Source: Pseudanabaena sp. Salubria-1 (GTDB lineage Bacteria > Cyanobacteriota > Cyanobacteriia > Pseudanabaenales > Pseudanabaenaceae). Taken from it: 64,000 bases of DNA. Location: assembly GCA_023336205.1 (NCBI GenBank), contig JALQCR010000010.1, forward strand, positions 1 through 64,000, read 5' to 3'. Both the position numbers and the translations under genes were made by a program. Under the pieces are notes generated by a model that was given only the letters and a program-made list of their open reading frames with translations, was not told the origin of the DNA and did not search any database. Below, piece by piece: positions 34,217 through 43,806 of this stretch (position 1 is its first letter; each line of letters starts with the position of its first letter).

Positions 34217-35239
34217 TTATGGATTGAGAGTTGCAATCGTAGTTTGTAGTACAGAGATCGCTTGTTCTCCAGAAATATGTGCAACTGGCAAGCTATCAAT
34301 TCCCATCGCTACACAAAGCAACCCTAAATAAAGAATCGAATATTTGAATACCGACCGAGCAACTGTGCGATCGCTTGGCTCTTTTAATAACTGAGTTGCT
34401 TTAAATATAAATGCACCACCAAGCCCAACAGCCGACATTGCATAGACTAAACCCATGACATTACAAGGATAAACTAGTAACAACGACACAGGAACCAACA
34501 ACAAGGTATAAAGCAAAATTTGATCGGCAGTCACCTCCGCGCCCTTGACTACAGGTAGCATCGGTACGCCTACCTTGGCATATTCATCACGAATCATTAA
34601 TGCCAAAGCCCAGAAATGGGGTGGTGTCCATACAAAAATAATCGCAAATAAAACCCACGCAGCCCAACTTAGCTCGCCTGTCACAGCGGCCCAACCCACT
34701 AGAGGAGGAATTGCTCCTGCTGCGCCACCGATGACAATATTTTGTGTGCTGGAACGCTTGAGCCAAATCGTGTAAACGCCAACATAGGTAGCGATCCCTG
34801 ACATCGCTAGGCAAGCGGAAAGAAGATTGGCATATACCGTCAATAAGGTAAAGGAAATAATTGCTAAGATGATCGCAAAAATCAGCGCATTAAGAGGTTG
34901 TATTCTGCCTGATGGAATTGGTCTCCAGCTAGTGCGCTCCATTTTGGCATCGATATCGCGATCGTATAGACAGTTAATTGCATTTGCCGAAGCTGCTGCA
35001 ATCGCCCCTCCTAAAACTGTAATAAACATCAAAAATGCATCCACTTGTCCTTCAGAAGCAATCCACATCGCCCCTGCGGTGGTAATTAGCAACAAAACGA
35101 TAATGCGTGGTTTAGTTAGCTCTGTATAGTCTTGAATAACCTCTCGCCAGTTACGACTTGCCGATTGATTGGCTTTAAAGATATTTTCCGCGATCGCTGT
35201 TTCTGGGATGTTCAATTCTTGAATTGCTGTTTCTTGCAT
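34217..35239 (-). CDS. ctaB: Protoheme IX farnesyltransferase (heme O synthase)
   Basis: Attaches a farnesyl group to heme b to give heme O for the terminal cytochrome oxidase. The 340-residue protein is a UbiA-family polytopic membrane enzyme: the first aspartate-rich prenyl-diphosphate motif is [19 protein letters not shown] near residue 90, KPRI near 41, and the second motif region [26 protein letters not shown] near 203. The first ~30 residues are a soluble extension. It is 37 bp downstream of ctaA and co-directional, so the pair is an operon. The oxidase subunits (ctaCDE) are not in this window. Confidence 0.95.
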   Translation of the reverse strand: MQETAIQELNIPETAIAENIFKANQSASRNWREVIQDYTELTKPRIIVLLLITTAGAMWIASEGQVDAFLMFITVLGGAIAAASANAINCLYDRDIDAKMERTSWRPIPSGRIQPLNALIFAIILAIISFTLLTVYANLLSACLAMSGIATYVGVYTIWLKRSSTQNIVIGGAAGAIPPLVGWAAVTGELSWAAWVLFAIIFVWTPPHFWALALMIRDEYAKVGVPMLPVVKGAEVTADQILLYTLLLVPVSLLLVYPCNVMGLVYAMSAVGLGGAFIFKATQLLKEPSDRTVARSVFKYSILYLGLLCVAMGIDSLPVAHISGEQAISVLQTTIATLNP

Positions 35240-35276
35240 TGCGCTTAACTCCTAAAATATTTCGCAGTTATTACAG

Positions 35277-36275
35277 TTAGCGAATCGCAGGTTGCGCTTG
35301 ATTCTGTTCTTGGATTAAAGGTTGGTCTTGTCTGGTAGCTCTAAATGCTAACACAGCAAAGCAAACGAGGGTTCCGAGCAAGGCTGAACCTGTAGCTTGG
35401 TGAGCAATGGTGAGTGGTTCGACCTGTAGGTGTAGTCTATAGGTAGCATAGCCGATCGCTATCTGCCCAATTACTAATAAACCTGCGATCGTTGCCACGA
35501 GTCGTAATGCAGAGGAGATCTCTTTAAATAACCATGCTGTCAGCACTACCGCGATACTAGCAAGGGTAGCTGGGATCACACCAATCAAGTGTGCATTCAA
35601 AACAATACACATATCCTGAGTAGCAAAGCATTGGTGTAACGCCCATTGAGATGCAACTAATGCACCGAGAATACTTTGTAAATAAACTAAAACTGCGGCT
35701 GTTAAACCAATCCAAGGTAATTTTGTTGACGCGCTTCGTGCGTCAGCAAAATTACTAGTTAAAGCTGTGGCGATTGCTAGCAAACTAGAGAAAAATAACA
35801 GCCCCGTGCCCAAGTGGGCTGTGACAATATCAAATCGCAATAATTGCGTTACAGTCAGTCCACCTAAAATCCCCTGAAAAACCACCAGAGATAATGATCC
35901 TGATGTCGCCCAAGGTAGCCATTTCGGCAAATCTTTGCGGAAATACCAGCTTGCACTAAACAGAACAACCGTGGCAAACCCAACTGTAGAAGCAACTAGA
36001 CGATGAAACCATTCTAAAAATACTTGTAGGTTCATTTGCTCTGCGGGCAATACCGATCCATAACATAGGGGCCAATCGGGGCAAGCTAAGCCTGCATTCA
36101 TCACGCGAGTGGCACTACCGATTGCCATCACCACCCAAGTTGCGATCGCAATTCCAAGTGCCATGCGACGGATTAGAACAACTGGCTCTATAAATCGGTT
36201 GGTTATATGAGAACTACTATTAGTAGGATTTTCAGCCGATTTTGCTGATTTATATGAAGATAAAGAGTCAGTCAT
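35277..36275 (-). CDS. ctaA: Heme A synthase (COX15/CtaA family)
   Basis: Oxidises heme O to heme A in the membrane. The 332-residue protein has eight likely spans after a 30-residue hydrophilic start. Family features: GSATRVMNAGLACPDWPLCYG near residue 53, EWFHRLVAS near 87, TAHLGTGLLFF near 151 and IAHQATGSALLGTL near 288, supplying the histidine heme ligands, plus the Cys pair in HQCFATQDMC. The bacterial CtaA form with a Cys pair is common in cyanobacteria. First gene of the ctaA-ctaB pair. Confidence 0.94.
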   Translation of the reverse strand: MTDSLSSYKSAKSAENPTNSSSHITNRFIEPVVLIRRMALGIAIATWVVMAIGSATRVMNAGLACPDWPLCYGSVLPAEQMNLQVFLEWFHRLVASTVGFATVVLFSASWYFRKDLPKWLPWATSGSLSLVVFQGILGGLTVTQLLRFDIVTAHLGTGLLFFSSLLAIATALTSNFADARSASTKLPWIGLTAAVLVYLQSILGALVASQWALHQCFATQDMCIVLNAHLIGVIPATLASIAVVLTAWLFKEISSALRLVATIAGLLVIGQIAIGYATYRLHLQVEPLTIAHQATGSALLGTLVCFAVLAFRATRQDQPLIQEQNQAQPAIR

Positions 36276-36421
36276 GCAAGTTTATGAGGTTCAGGCTTTC
36301 TTCGTGAATCTTGATAAAACTCAACAGAAGTATTTGTAATAGCTAGAGATCATATTAAGAGCAGTTCTAGATTTGGTTTGGAGATTTAACAATTTCTTCG
36401 CGTTAGGTATTTACACCGATC

Positions 36422-36451
36422 AAAAAAAACACCGCGAAGCGGTGTTTTTTT
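36422..36451. terminator. Hairpin terminator after the Spy-like gene
   Basis: AAAAAAACACCGC/GCGGTGTTTTTTT stem with a GAA-type tip, 12 bp beyond the stop of the gene at 36464. Confidence 0.9.
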
Positions 36452-36463
36452 GGGATTTCATTG

Positions 36464-37060
36464 CTATAGATTGTCTAGACGTTTTTTGAGTCGGTTTTCA
36501 ATACGGTCTTTCATACTCTCTCTCGGATGATTTGGGCGATTTTTTTGCATGATTTCTTTGAGTTGCGATCGCTGTTGTGGGGTCAGGATTTCACGCATGG
36601 CTAGCATTCTCTCAAAATGTTGCTTGCGTAATTCTTGCTGAAGGTTTAGCACTTGATTATGTTTTGCCCTAATTACGTCACTGCTCTCAGACCCACCGAG
36701 TAAATCTCGTAACTCAGTATTTGCTTGACGAGATTGCTGTGCAAGCTCTTGAATACGAGCAAGATCGCGATCGCGAATTGCCTTAATCTTTTGTAACTGC
36801 TCAGTTGATAAATTTAATTGTTTGAGCATCCTTCCTGATGGAATATCGCCACTTTCAGCACGATCTGGACGATTGGGTACTTGGGCTAATATTTCGGGTT
36901 CTGAATCAGGCTTATTTTCAGGGATAGCTTGAGATTGTGCTTGAATTTGAGATTGCGCCGATTGCGACTGTAAGTTGGCATTACTAGCCCAAATAGCACC
37001 AGTGACCGCAACTACAGCGGAAGCGATCGTACAATATTGAAAAATTTTTGATTTAAACAT
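36464..37060 (-). CDS. Spy/CpxP-like periplasmic protein
   Basis: About 198 residues: signal peptide or anchor (FQYCTIASAVVAVTGAIWASNA), a Gln/Pro-rich linker, then a helical region with the LTxxQ-type motifs LNLSTEQLQKIKAIRDRD and MREILTPQQRSQLKEIM. Members act as periplasmic chaperones or metal/stress sensors. I chose ATG 37060, with GAGGAG 8 bases upstream; longer starts overlap the preceding gene by 29 bp. It is the third gene of the ECF sigma operon, reminiscent of sigma factor systems with a periplasmic sensor of this fold. Confidence 0.85.
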   Translation of the reverse strand: MFKSKIFQYCTIASAVVAVTGAIWASNANLQSQSAQSQIQAQSQAIPENKPDSEPEILAQVPNRPDRAESGDIPSGRMLKQLNLSTEQLQKIKAIRDRDLARIQELAQQSRQANTELRDLLGGSESSDVIRAKHNQVLNLQQELRKQHFERMLAMREILTPQQRSQLKEIMQKNRPNHPRESMKDRIENRLKKRLDNL

Positions 37061-37076
37061 AATATTTCTCCTCTGT

Positions 37077-37520
37077 TTACTCATAGTCAAGAGGTGATAA
37101 ATCACTCAAAAGCTGCGTATCTGTTGAAGTAGGTGCATTAACCGCTTGATAGGTTGTGTCATTGGTCATATTCCAACTGCTGATCAGCGACTGCTCGATC
37201 TCAGCTTTTTCAGATTCACTAATACTTGCCATTTGATACTGAGATCGGTTCGTTACCCAGTTAAAAGTAATCCCTGTAGCGATCGCGGCGGGGATCAATA
37301 AAGCCCAAGGTAGCCAACGGCGTAAATTTGCTTTAGAGGATTTTGGCGATCGCTGCGGATATTTACTGATTTCAGCAAATAGCTGTTGCTCAAAATTGGG
37401 GGCTGGCAGCGGTGCGATCGGTTTATTTTGTTTGAGAAAAGCCAATAAGGAGTCATCAGAATTTTCGCTAGGGTCTTGACCAAAGCTTTCTGGAAAATCT
37501 TGAGAATATTTATTTTTCAT
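37077..37520 (-). CDS. Probable anti-sigma factor
   Basis: 147 residues: cytosolic N-terminus with a short acidic stretch (SENSDDSLLAFLKQNKP), a single membrane span near residue 70-90 (WLPWALLIPAAIATGITFNWV) and a short outer tail. The start overlaps the sigma gene stop by 4 bp, which implies translational coupling. No zinc-binding HxxxCxxC motif is seen. The role as anti-sigma is inferred from topology and position. Confidence 0.75.
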   Translation of the reverse strand: MKNKYSQDFPESFGQDPSENSDDSLLAFLKQNKPIAPLPAPNFEQQLFAEISKYPQRSPKSSKANLRRWLPWALLIPAAIATGITFNWVTNRSQYQMASISESEKAEIEQSLISSWNMTNDTTYQAVNAPTSTDTQLLSDLSPLDYE

Positions 37521-38137
37521 AACTCGACTCCTTGCGCTTCTAAAAACTTTTTGATGGCACTACGGGCATGAAATAACCGCGATTTCACCGTGCCGACAGG
37601 AATAGATAAAATTTCGGCGATATCTTTTTGCGGTAACTCCTCTAGATCATGCAGAACCAATACAGCGCGATGATCTTCACTTAGCTTTGCTAAACCGCGT
37701 TGCATTATGTCTTGATAATGCATTTGGGTTAAGCTCGATTGCAAATCACTTTCACGGGCGATCGCATCGTCAGCAAGATTTTCTAATTGATCATCTTCGA
37801 CAGAGATATTTCGCGATCGCATTTTGGCTAAAGCTTTACGGCGATCACTCGCCACATTAAAGGCAATTCGATAGAGCCAAGTGGAAAACTGGGCGGACTG
37901 TCGAAATTTGGCTAGTCCTTTCCATGCCCGTAAAAAGACATCCTGCACCAAATCATCTAGCCCATCGGAGCCACATAGCTGGTAAAGCGTAGAGCGAACC
38001 TTGTGATGATGACGTTGATACAGTTTTTTAAAACCATGGGGATCACCCTGCAAACAAGCTTGCACAATCGCGAGATCGGGATCGAGCTGAGGTGATTCTC
38101 TGATATCTGTTTTTTCTGTTTTTACCGCTCTGAACAT
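37517..38137 (-). CDS. ECF-type RNA polymerase sigma factor
   Basis: 206 residues with sigma region 2 (LYQRHHHKVRSTLYQLCGSDGLDDLVQDVFLRAWKGLAKFRQSAQFSTWLYRIAFN, residues ~40-95) and region 4 (LAKLSEDHRAVLVLHDLEELPQKDIAEILSIPVGTVKSRLFHARSAIKKFL, ~145-200). RpoE/SigG-like group. First gene of the three-gene operon with its membrane partner and a periplasmic Spy-like protein, so the signal is likely envelope stress or a metal. A self-activating promoter should lie at 38138-38251, but I cannot define its boxes. Confidence 0.93.
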   Translation of the reverse strand: MFRAVKTEKTDIRESPQLDPDLAIVQACLQGDPHGFKKLYQRHHHKVRSTLYQLCGSDGLDDLVQDVFLRAWKGLAKFRQSAQFSTWLYRIAFNVASDRRKALAKMRSRNISVEDDQLENLADDAIARESDLQSSLTQMHYQDIMQRGLAKLSEDHRAVLVLHDLEELPQKDIAEILSIPVGTVKSRLFHARSAIKKFLEAQGVEL

Positions 38138-38251
38138 CTATGGCGAACATCCGTATGAGCATCTATACTTGGTGAGGCAATATTGGCGGGTTTAACTTAT
38201 TTCTAAGTTATTAGTTTTGACCGCCATAACCTTAAATAGGTTCAATTCACA

Positions 38252-38752
38252 ATGTCTGCTGTTAGTTCTGTATTAATTCCTATTATTAAACTATGGTTGC
38301 GATCGCAGGTCGAGCATATCGAAACCATCGAAATTGCGATCGCTGGCAAAAGTCGTCAAATTTTAAGTGGTGACATCCCCAAAGCAACAGTCATCGGCGC
38401 AGGAGCCAAATATAAAGGTTTAGCAATAACCAATATCGATTTGTGTGCCGAAGCTATTCATCTAAATATTTCCCAAATTATCAAAGGTGAGGCATTACGA
38501 TTACTTGATCCCATCCACGTCACAATGGATGTAGAGCTTTCGTCCGAGGATCTGCAAAGTTGCCTCAAGTCACCGATTTTTTTAGAAGCGATCGCTTCTG
38601 ATACACCTCCCATCGCCAATAGTGATCATGAGATTCATGAATTACTAGAAACCCTTGTGCATAAGCTTGGCGATGAATTTACACTCCATGAACTAGTGAT
38701 CGTTGATGGCGGCGCAAAATGTCGTGGTAAATTCGCGATCGCTGCTACCTAA
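38252..38752 (+). CDS. DUF2993 (LmeA-like) protein
   Basis: 166 residues. The N-terminal helix (SSVLIPIIKLWLRSQVEHIETIEIAI) and the alternating strand pattern (ATVIGAGAKYKGLAITNIDLCAEAIHLN, IHVTMDVELSSEDL) match the DUF2993 family, which is widespread in cyanobacteria and includes lipid-binding LmeA of actinobacteria. Function here is unknown; a lipid-binding or membrane-associated role is possible. Monocistronic or with the downstream nuclease (60-bp gap). Confidence 0.82.
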   Translation: MSAVSSVLIPIIKLWLRSQVEHIETIEIAIAGKSRQILSGDIPKATVIGAGAKYKGLAITNIDLCAEAIHLNISQIIKGEALRLLDPIHVTMDVELSSEDLQSCLKSPIFLEAIASDTPPIANSDHEIHELLETLVHKLGDEFTLHELVIVDGGAKCRGKFAIAAT

Positions 38753-38812
38753 AAATCATAAAGGTACGCTAGTGCTTTTATGATTAATCCAAGCCCTCTG
38801 TGATCCCTATAA

Positions 38813-39334
38813 ATGTCCCTTGTTAATTTTGTAAATAAATTTCAGCAGCTTGTCTTGATTGTGGTCATCAGCTTCTTATATATAGCGATCTCGACTCAGC
38901 CTACATGGGCAGCCTCATTTGCAGTTAGAGTTTTTGATGGCGATAACATCACCCTTGTCGATCGTGGCATCAAAACTAAAGTACACCTTGCCTGTATAGA
39001 TGCGCCTGAATTACTGCAATCCGAGGGACAACATGCTCGCAAAGTGTTACAAAATATTCTTGACGATGAAGAGGTTTATATAAAAGTATTCAAAAAAGAT
39101 AAATTTGGGCGTTACACTGCCGAAGTTCTAGCGGGGGGACAAAATGCTAACAAAGTTATGGTGTCTCTGGGGCTAGCCCATTATGATCCCCTGCAAGAAA
39201 AAGACTGCCAAGGCTATGAGGAACTTGAAGCGCAAGCACAAAGCGATCGCTTAGGTGTGTGGGCAAATGGGACTAATGTGGTGCTTCCAAGCCAATTTCG
39301 GCGTGAAAATAAATTATTAGGCGTAGGATATTAA
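38813..39334 (+). CDS. Secreted thermonuclease-like (SNase) protein
   Basis: 173 residues with a clear signal peptide (LVLIVVISFLYIAISTQPTWAA, cleavage after ~34). The SNase core has VRVFDGDNITL, VHLACIDAPEL (acidic metal residue kept; the position usually Arg in VRLxGIDTPE is His) and KFGRYTAEVLAGGQNANKVMVSLGLAHY with a second arginine. If active it degrades extracellular nucleic acids. The Arg-to-His change at a normally catalytic position is worth noting and could lower activity. Confidence 0.88.
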   Translation: MSLVNFVNKFQQLVLIVVISFLYIAISTQPTWAASFAVRVFDGDNITLVDRGIKTKVHLACIDAPELLQSEGQHARKVLQNILDDEEVYIKVFKKDKFGRYTAEVLAGGQNANKVMVSLGLAHYDPLQEKDCQGYEELEAQAQSDRLGVWANGTNVVLPSQFRRENKLLGVGY

Positions 39335-39336
39335 AC

Positions 39337-39367
39337 AAAAAAAGGAGCGCAATACGCTCCTTTTTTT
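39337..39367. terminator. Convergent terminator, nuclease gene and rpsU
   Basis: Seven A, GGAGCG stem, AATA loop, seven T, between the two convergent genes. Confidence 0.93.
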
Positions 39368-39368
39368 A

Positions 39369-39560
39369 TTAACTATCGCGACGGCGAAAACGACCTCTAC
39401 GCTTAGCATTTTCAGCTTTACGCTTACGTTTTTCGCCTGCGGTCTCATGGTACTGACAGCGACGAATATCTGCTAGTAAGCCAGCTTTCTGGATTTTTTT
39501 CTTAAATCGACGCAGAGCCGATTCAATCCCTTCATTTTCACCAACGATTATTTGAGTCAT
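39369..39560 (-). CDS. rpsU: Ribosomal protein bS21
   Basis: 63 residues: [35 protein letters not shown] followed by a Lys/Arg-rich tail ([20 protein letters not shown]) is the classical S21 sequence. A component of the 30S subunit near the anti-Shine-Dalgarno region. Full length. Monocistronic. Confidence 0.97.
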   Translation of the reverse strand: MTQIIVGENEGIESALRRFKKKIQKAGLLADIRRCQYHETAGEKRKRKAENAKRRGRFRRRDS

Positions 39561-39699
39561 GCTTATTTGGGTAGCAAAGTATTGTTCTTAATTATGCTGT
39601 AGTTTGGCGCATTTTAATTTAGGCGACGGGTATCTAGCTTAGCAAATCTAAGTCCAGATTGTAAAGTCTTATTTTGTAAGTCGCAAATTTAAGTTAGCT

Positions 39700-42453
39700 T
39701 TAGGTCACAAAAATGGCTTTTAACATGCCTTCTTCCTGATCTAGATGTAGCTGAAATCCTAATTTACGACAAATACTTTGCATTGCGTGATTGCTACCCA
39801 GAATATAACCAACGATCGCACTGAGTTTTTCTTCCTTACCAATCTCAATTAGTCTTCTTAATAACTCTGTGCCTAATCCTTGATGCTGATAGCGATCGCT
39901 AACGATTAGAGCAAATTCGGCTTCGTTTGTACCATGTAACTTACTCAACCTTGCCACCGCCAAAATCTCATGCTCGGCTGTTTGCATATTTTTATGATCG
40001 GCAACTAAAATCATTTCGCGATCATAATCAATGAAGCAAATACGGGTTAAGCGCTCATGTGCAATACGCTGCTTGAGCTTAACCATATGCGCATAACGCA
40101 AATAGACACTCTCTTCTGAAAGCCCTTGATGGAACTGAACCATCAGTGGCTCATCTTCGGGACGAATCGGACGAATCGTGAGGCGATCGCCTTTTAGGGA
40201 TTCCCAAGGCTGAACGTACTTAGAAGGATATGGACGAATTGCGGGAATTGGTCGCTCTGTAATATCTGCATTGTGCAATACTACTCGCGCATCTAGAGCA
40301 ATCATGCCATCAGGCGAAACCATTAGAGGATTGATATCAATTTCGCGAACCTGGGGCTGTTCAACGATTAATTGGCTAAAGTTAACCAATAATTGCTCAA
40401 GCTTTGCTAGATCGATCGCCTTTCTACCTCTAACTCCTTGCAAAGCTTGATAGATACGAGTCTGTTCCATCATTCGCCGCGCAAGAGTAGTATTTAATGG
40501 TGGTAATGCTAAAGCGCGATCTTGAAATATTTCTACGAGCTGACCACCCATACCAAAGAGCATCACTGCGCCGAACTGAGGATCAAGACTACTACCTAAA
40601 ATTAGTTCATAGCCTTCTATTTTGACCATTGGTTGTACAGTTACACCCAAAAAAGCTTGAGGATTTATAGCTCGAACTTTGGATGCGATCGCCGTAAAAG
40701 CGCGAGTAACGGCTGCTGCATCTTCCAGATTAAGACGCACGCCACCTACATCCGTCTTGTGCGTGATAATCTCGGAATGGAGTTTAAGAACGACAGGATA
40801 ACCAAAGCGATCAGCAATTTCTACAGCTTCTAGATCGCTCGTAGCGATTTCGGTCGGTACAGTAGGAATTCCATAGGCAGCAAGTAATTGCTTAGATTCA
40901 TACTCAGTTAGCAAACTGCGATCGCTACTGATTGCTGGTGCTAAAATTTGCTCGGCAAGAAGGCGATCTGGTGCATACTGATCGGAGTCCACTGGCAAGG
41001 AAGGAGTTTCGTAGATCCCGCGCAAATTGTAGGTATACCGCCACATGTAGTTAAACAATCTAACGGCAGTATCGGGATAGGGATAGGTGGGAATATTGGC
41101 TTGATTGAGAATTTGCGTACCTGCGGCAATTTCTGCGCCACCCATCCAACTTGTTAAAACTGGTTTGCCTAATTGACTATAAGCCTTGAGCTTTTCCGCA
41201 GTCTGCGTGGGGTTAGTCATCGCTTGCGGAGTTAAGATTACAAGCAATCCATCACTATTGGGATCATTTACCATAACTTCCAAAGTTTTAGCATAGCGAT
41301 CGCTACTTGCATCGCCCAAAATATCAATGGGATTATGATGGCTCCATTGCGAAGGCAAAAATTGATCGAGCTGTTGTAATGTCTCTGGAGCTAGTACAGA
41401 CAATTCACCACCGTCACTGATTAGGGCATCCGTTGCGATCGCGCCCGGTCCTCCAGCATTAGTGACAATCGAGAGGCGATTTCCCTTAGGGCGTGGTTGT
41501 TTGGCGAGAATTTCTGCCATATCAAAGAGATCGGAGATCGTATGTACGCGCAATACCCCACAACGACGGAATGCTGCATTTAGTACTTCATCACTACCCG
41601 TCAAAGCTCCTGTATGAGAGGCTGCCGCTTTCGCCGCCGCTTCTGTATGTCCCACTTTCAATACAATGATTGGTTTATCCATCGCAACTTCACGAGCCGC
41701 TGATAGAAAAGCACGAGCATCACCAATTGATTCCATATATAAAACTATGCTGTGGGTGTGGGGATCATCTCCGAAATATTCAATCAAATCACCCCAGCCA
41801 ACATCCAGCATTGAGCCAATGGAAACGAAGGCACTAAATCCCACATTATCGCCAAGGCTCCAGTCTAAAATCGAAGTACAGAGCGCTCCGCTTTGACTAA
41901 TGAAAGCGACGTTACCCGCACGAGCGATCGCTCCAGCAAAGGTGGCATTTAGTCCCGCCAGTGGATTCATGACTCCAAGACAATTTGGTCCAATAATTCG
42001 CATTCCACCCCGTCTTGCTTCAGCGAGAACTTGCTGTTCTAACGCTGCCCCCGCCTCTCCAATTTCTTTGAACCCCGCTGAGACAATTATTGCGCCTTTT
42101 ACCCCGACCGCCACACATTCACGAATTACTTGAGGAACTGTCGCCGCAGGTGTTGCAATTACAACTAGATCGACGACTTCGGGAACACTAGCAATATCTG
42201 GATAGGACTTAATTCCCAATACACTATGACGCTGGGGATTGACTGGAAAAACAGTGCCACCAAAGGGACTGCGTATTAAATTCCAAAGCAATGTTCTTCC
42301 TACACTTCCTTCTCGTTCACTTGCTCCAATCACAGCAACAGAGCGAGGATGAAAAATACAGTCAAGGGGATGCCGCTGTCTTTTCCAAATATCATGTGCT
42401 GGATCGCCAGCACACATTTGATTTGTTAAATTATTTGTTGAAACTTTCTCCAT
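39700..42453 (-). CDS. ADP-forming acyl-CoA synthetase-like / GNAT fusion (protein acetyltransferase)
   Basis: 917 residues. Domain order: CoA-binding domain ([19 protein letters not shown] near residue 36), succinyl-CoA-ligase-like domain ([14 protein letters not shown] near 180, [21 protein letters not shown] near 265), ATP-grasp domain (~495-710; [26 protein letters not shown]), and a C-terminal GNAT domain (~745-917; [20 protein letters not shown]). This is the Pat/YfiQ-type protein lysine acetyltransferase architecture, in which the ligase part usually senses acyl-CoA and does not catalyse. The phospho-histidine loop residue in the ASHTGALTG motif is kept, so ligase activity cannot be excluded. 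Confidence 0.9.
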   Translation of the reverse strand: MEKVSTNNLTNQMCAGDPAHDIWKRQRHPLDCIFHPRSVAVIGASEREGSVGRTLLWNLIRSPFGGTVFPVNPQRHSVLGIKSYPDIASVPEVVDLVVIATPAATVPQVIRECVAVGVKGAIIVSAGFKEIGEAGAALEQQVLAEARRGGMRIIGPNCLGVMNPLAGLNATFAGAIARAGNVAFISQSGALCTSILDWSLGDNVGFSAFVSIGSMLDVGWGDLIEYFGDDPHTHSIVLYMESIGDARAFLSAAREVAMDKPIIVLKVGHTEAAAKAAASHTGALTGSDEVLNAAFRRCGVLRVHTISDLFDMAEILAKQPRPKGNRLSIVTNAGGPGAIATDALISDGGELSVLAPETLQQLDQFLPSQWSHHNPIDILGDASSDRYAKTLEVMVNDPNSDGLLVILTPQAMTNPTQTAEKLKAYSQLGKPVLTSWMGGAEIAAGTQILNQANIPTYPYPDTAVRLFNYMWRYTYNLRGIYETPSLPVDSDQYAPDRLLAEQILAPAISSDRSLLTEYESKQLLAAYGIPTVPTEIATSDLEAVEIADRFGYPVVLKLHSEIITHKTDVGGVRLNLEDAAAVTRAFTAIASKVRAINPQAFLGVTVQPMVKIEGYELILGSSLDPQFGAVMLFGMGGQLVEIFQDRALALPPLNTTLARRMMEQTRIYQALQGVRGRKAIDLAKLEQLLVNFSQLIVEQPQVREIDINPLMVSPDGMIALDARVVLHNADITERPIPAIRPYPSKYVQPWESLKGDRLTIRPIRPEDEPLMVQFHQGLSEESVYLRYAHMVKLKQRIAHERLTRICFIDYDREMILVADHKNMQTAEHEILAVARLSKLHGTNEAEFALIVSDRYQHQGLGTELLRRLIEIGKEEKLSAIVGYILGSNHAMQSICRKLGFQLHLDQEEGMLKAIFVT

Positions 42454-42597
42454 GCCATTATCCTAAAACTAGATATCAATGCAATTTTCGCGATCAACAA
42501 ATAGAAGTCAAGAAAAATCCCTACTCTCTTTCTTTGACTTAGGAGAAAGGGCTAGGAGATAAGGGATTTTCTTGAGTCATTTAAGGCATGTTAAGTC

Positions 42598-42912
42598 TTA
42601 ACTTACGATGAGAGCGATAAATATTGCCATTACTGTGAGCAAAACAGCAAATACAAATTGAGATTTAGAGCGAAGTCGCTCTTCAGTAGTCAGAAGAGTA
42701 GGTTCTTCGACATACATCGGTGTCAGAATTGCGTAGTTATTCAGCAATCCCTGATCATCTACGGTATAACCGCTTGAGATGGGAGCACTTGGATTGGGAA
42801 TAGTTGCAAAAGTTGTTTCTGTAACTGTTTCTGGAACTTCTCCAGAGGGTAGCTCACTGCTATCACTACGACTATCTGCTACCTTCATTTCTTTGCGATC
42901 GATGGTAAACAT
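42598..42912 (-). CDS. Psb34-like (ssl1498 family) photosystem II assembly protein
   Basis: 104 residues. After a ~48-residue acidic extension comes YTVDDQGLLNNYAILTPMYVEEPT, then a single C-terminal span (FVFAVLLTVMAIFIALIVS). The DDxGxLNNYAxxPxMYxEEP pattern is that of the ssl1498/Psb34 family, a one-helix thylakoid protein that takes part in photosystem II assembly and competes with HliA/B at CP47. The long N-terminal extension is unusual compared with the ~56-residue proteins I recall; an internal ATG at 42888 would shorten it only slightly. Medium certainty. Confidence 0.65.
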   Translation of the reverse strand: MFTIDRKEMKVADSRSDSSELPSGEVPETVTETTFATIPNPSAPISSGYTVDDQGLLNNYAILTPMYVEEPTLLTTEERLRSKSQFVFAVLLTVMAIFIALIVS

Positions 42913-43002
42913 ATCGGTGATTCCTCAATGAATAGTTTTATCTTTTCACTCTATAATTATACCATTTTCTCTGGTAGCAGGATAAAAATAGACACTGACA
43001 AA

Positions 43003-43806
43003 TCAAATATCGCTAGTTAAAATAAAGCGCCAATCACTTTCATCCATGCCATGACTGACCAAACTAGCGATCGCATTAGGAAACACACCCTGATTTGCAA
43101 GGGTAATCGCTAAATCATCATCCCTCGGCACACAGAACATATGGGTATATCCAGCGACGGGATCCGAAATCTCAGTAGGCAGACGATCGCCCCACTGTAC
43201 ATGTAGTAATGGCAATATGTCTCCATTACTTTTTAGTTTTAAATCTTTAATACCTTTTAGAGAGAGATAGGAGATATTACCGCGATATTTAATGAGTATC
43301 GGTTCTAGCGATCGCATTACTTCCGCATCGACACTATAGATCCCCAATATAGACGAGCAGCGAAACCGCACCAGATTAAACTTCTCATAAACACGCACAA
43401 GACGATTAGGTTTACCATCACCTGCATTCATCGATATTGCATAACCGCGATCGCATTCTCCTATACAGGAAGTCAAAGCATGATGTAAAATCCTCATCGA
43501 AAGATGTTGCTTCTGATAGTCAGGATGGACTTTTAAATCGCAGAGATACCAAGCTAAACGTGCTGATTGATTCTGTCGGTAAGGCACTTGTCTTAATATT
43601 CCTGCGCCAACGGCCGCCACGCGATCGCCATCTAGGGCTGCAAAATAATGGACATCGCCAAGGCGGTCAAAAAAGGCAAAGTAATTATGACCATGATCGA
43701 GTTGAAAGAAATCGTTGCCCAATGGATAGAAGGCGGTTTGCTCGATTGCCTCAATTCCTGCCTGAAATAGTGAACGTTCTGCAAACTCAAAGCGGTGAAA
43801 CTTCAT
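43003..43806 (-). CDS. GNAT-like acetyltransferase, last gene of the desaturase operon
   Basis: 267 residues. The N-terminal half is GNAT-like: HYFAALDGDRVAAVGAGILRQV, then WYLCDLKVHPDYQKQHLSMRILHHAL (acetyl-CoA pyrophosphate loop region, QxxxxS in place of QxxGxG) and AISMNAGDGKPNRLVRVYEKF. The C-terminal ~100 residues resemble no family I know. It overlaps the stop of the methyltransferase-like gene by 4 bp (ATGA), so it is co-translated with it. Substrate unknown; presumably it modifies the product of the other three enzymes. Confidence 0.75.
   Translation of the reverse strand: MKFHRFEFAERSLFQAGIEAIEQTAFYPLGNDFFQLDHGHNYFAFFDRLGDVHYFAALDGDRVAAVGAGILRQVPYRQNQSARLAWYLCDLKVHPDYQKQHLSMRILHHALTSCIGECDRGYAISMNAGDGKPNRLVRVYEKFNLVRFRCSSILGIYSVDAEVMRSLEPILIKYRGNISYLSLKGIKDLKLKSNGDILPLLHVQWGDRLPTEISDPVAGYTHMFCVPRDDDLAITLANQGVFPNAIASLVSHGMDESDWRFILTSDI

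Noticed and set aside
42458..42597. Terminator between the acyl-CoA synthetase fusion gene and the Psb34-like gene
   Set aside because: There is an imperfect inverted repeat (AAAATCCCT...AGGGATTTT) but it is interrupted and lies upstream of one minus-strand gene and downstream of another; too weak to call.
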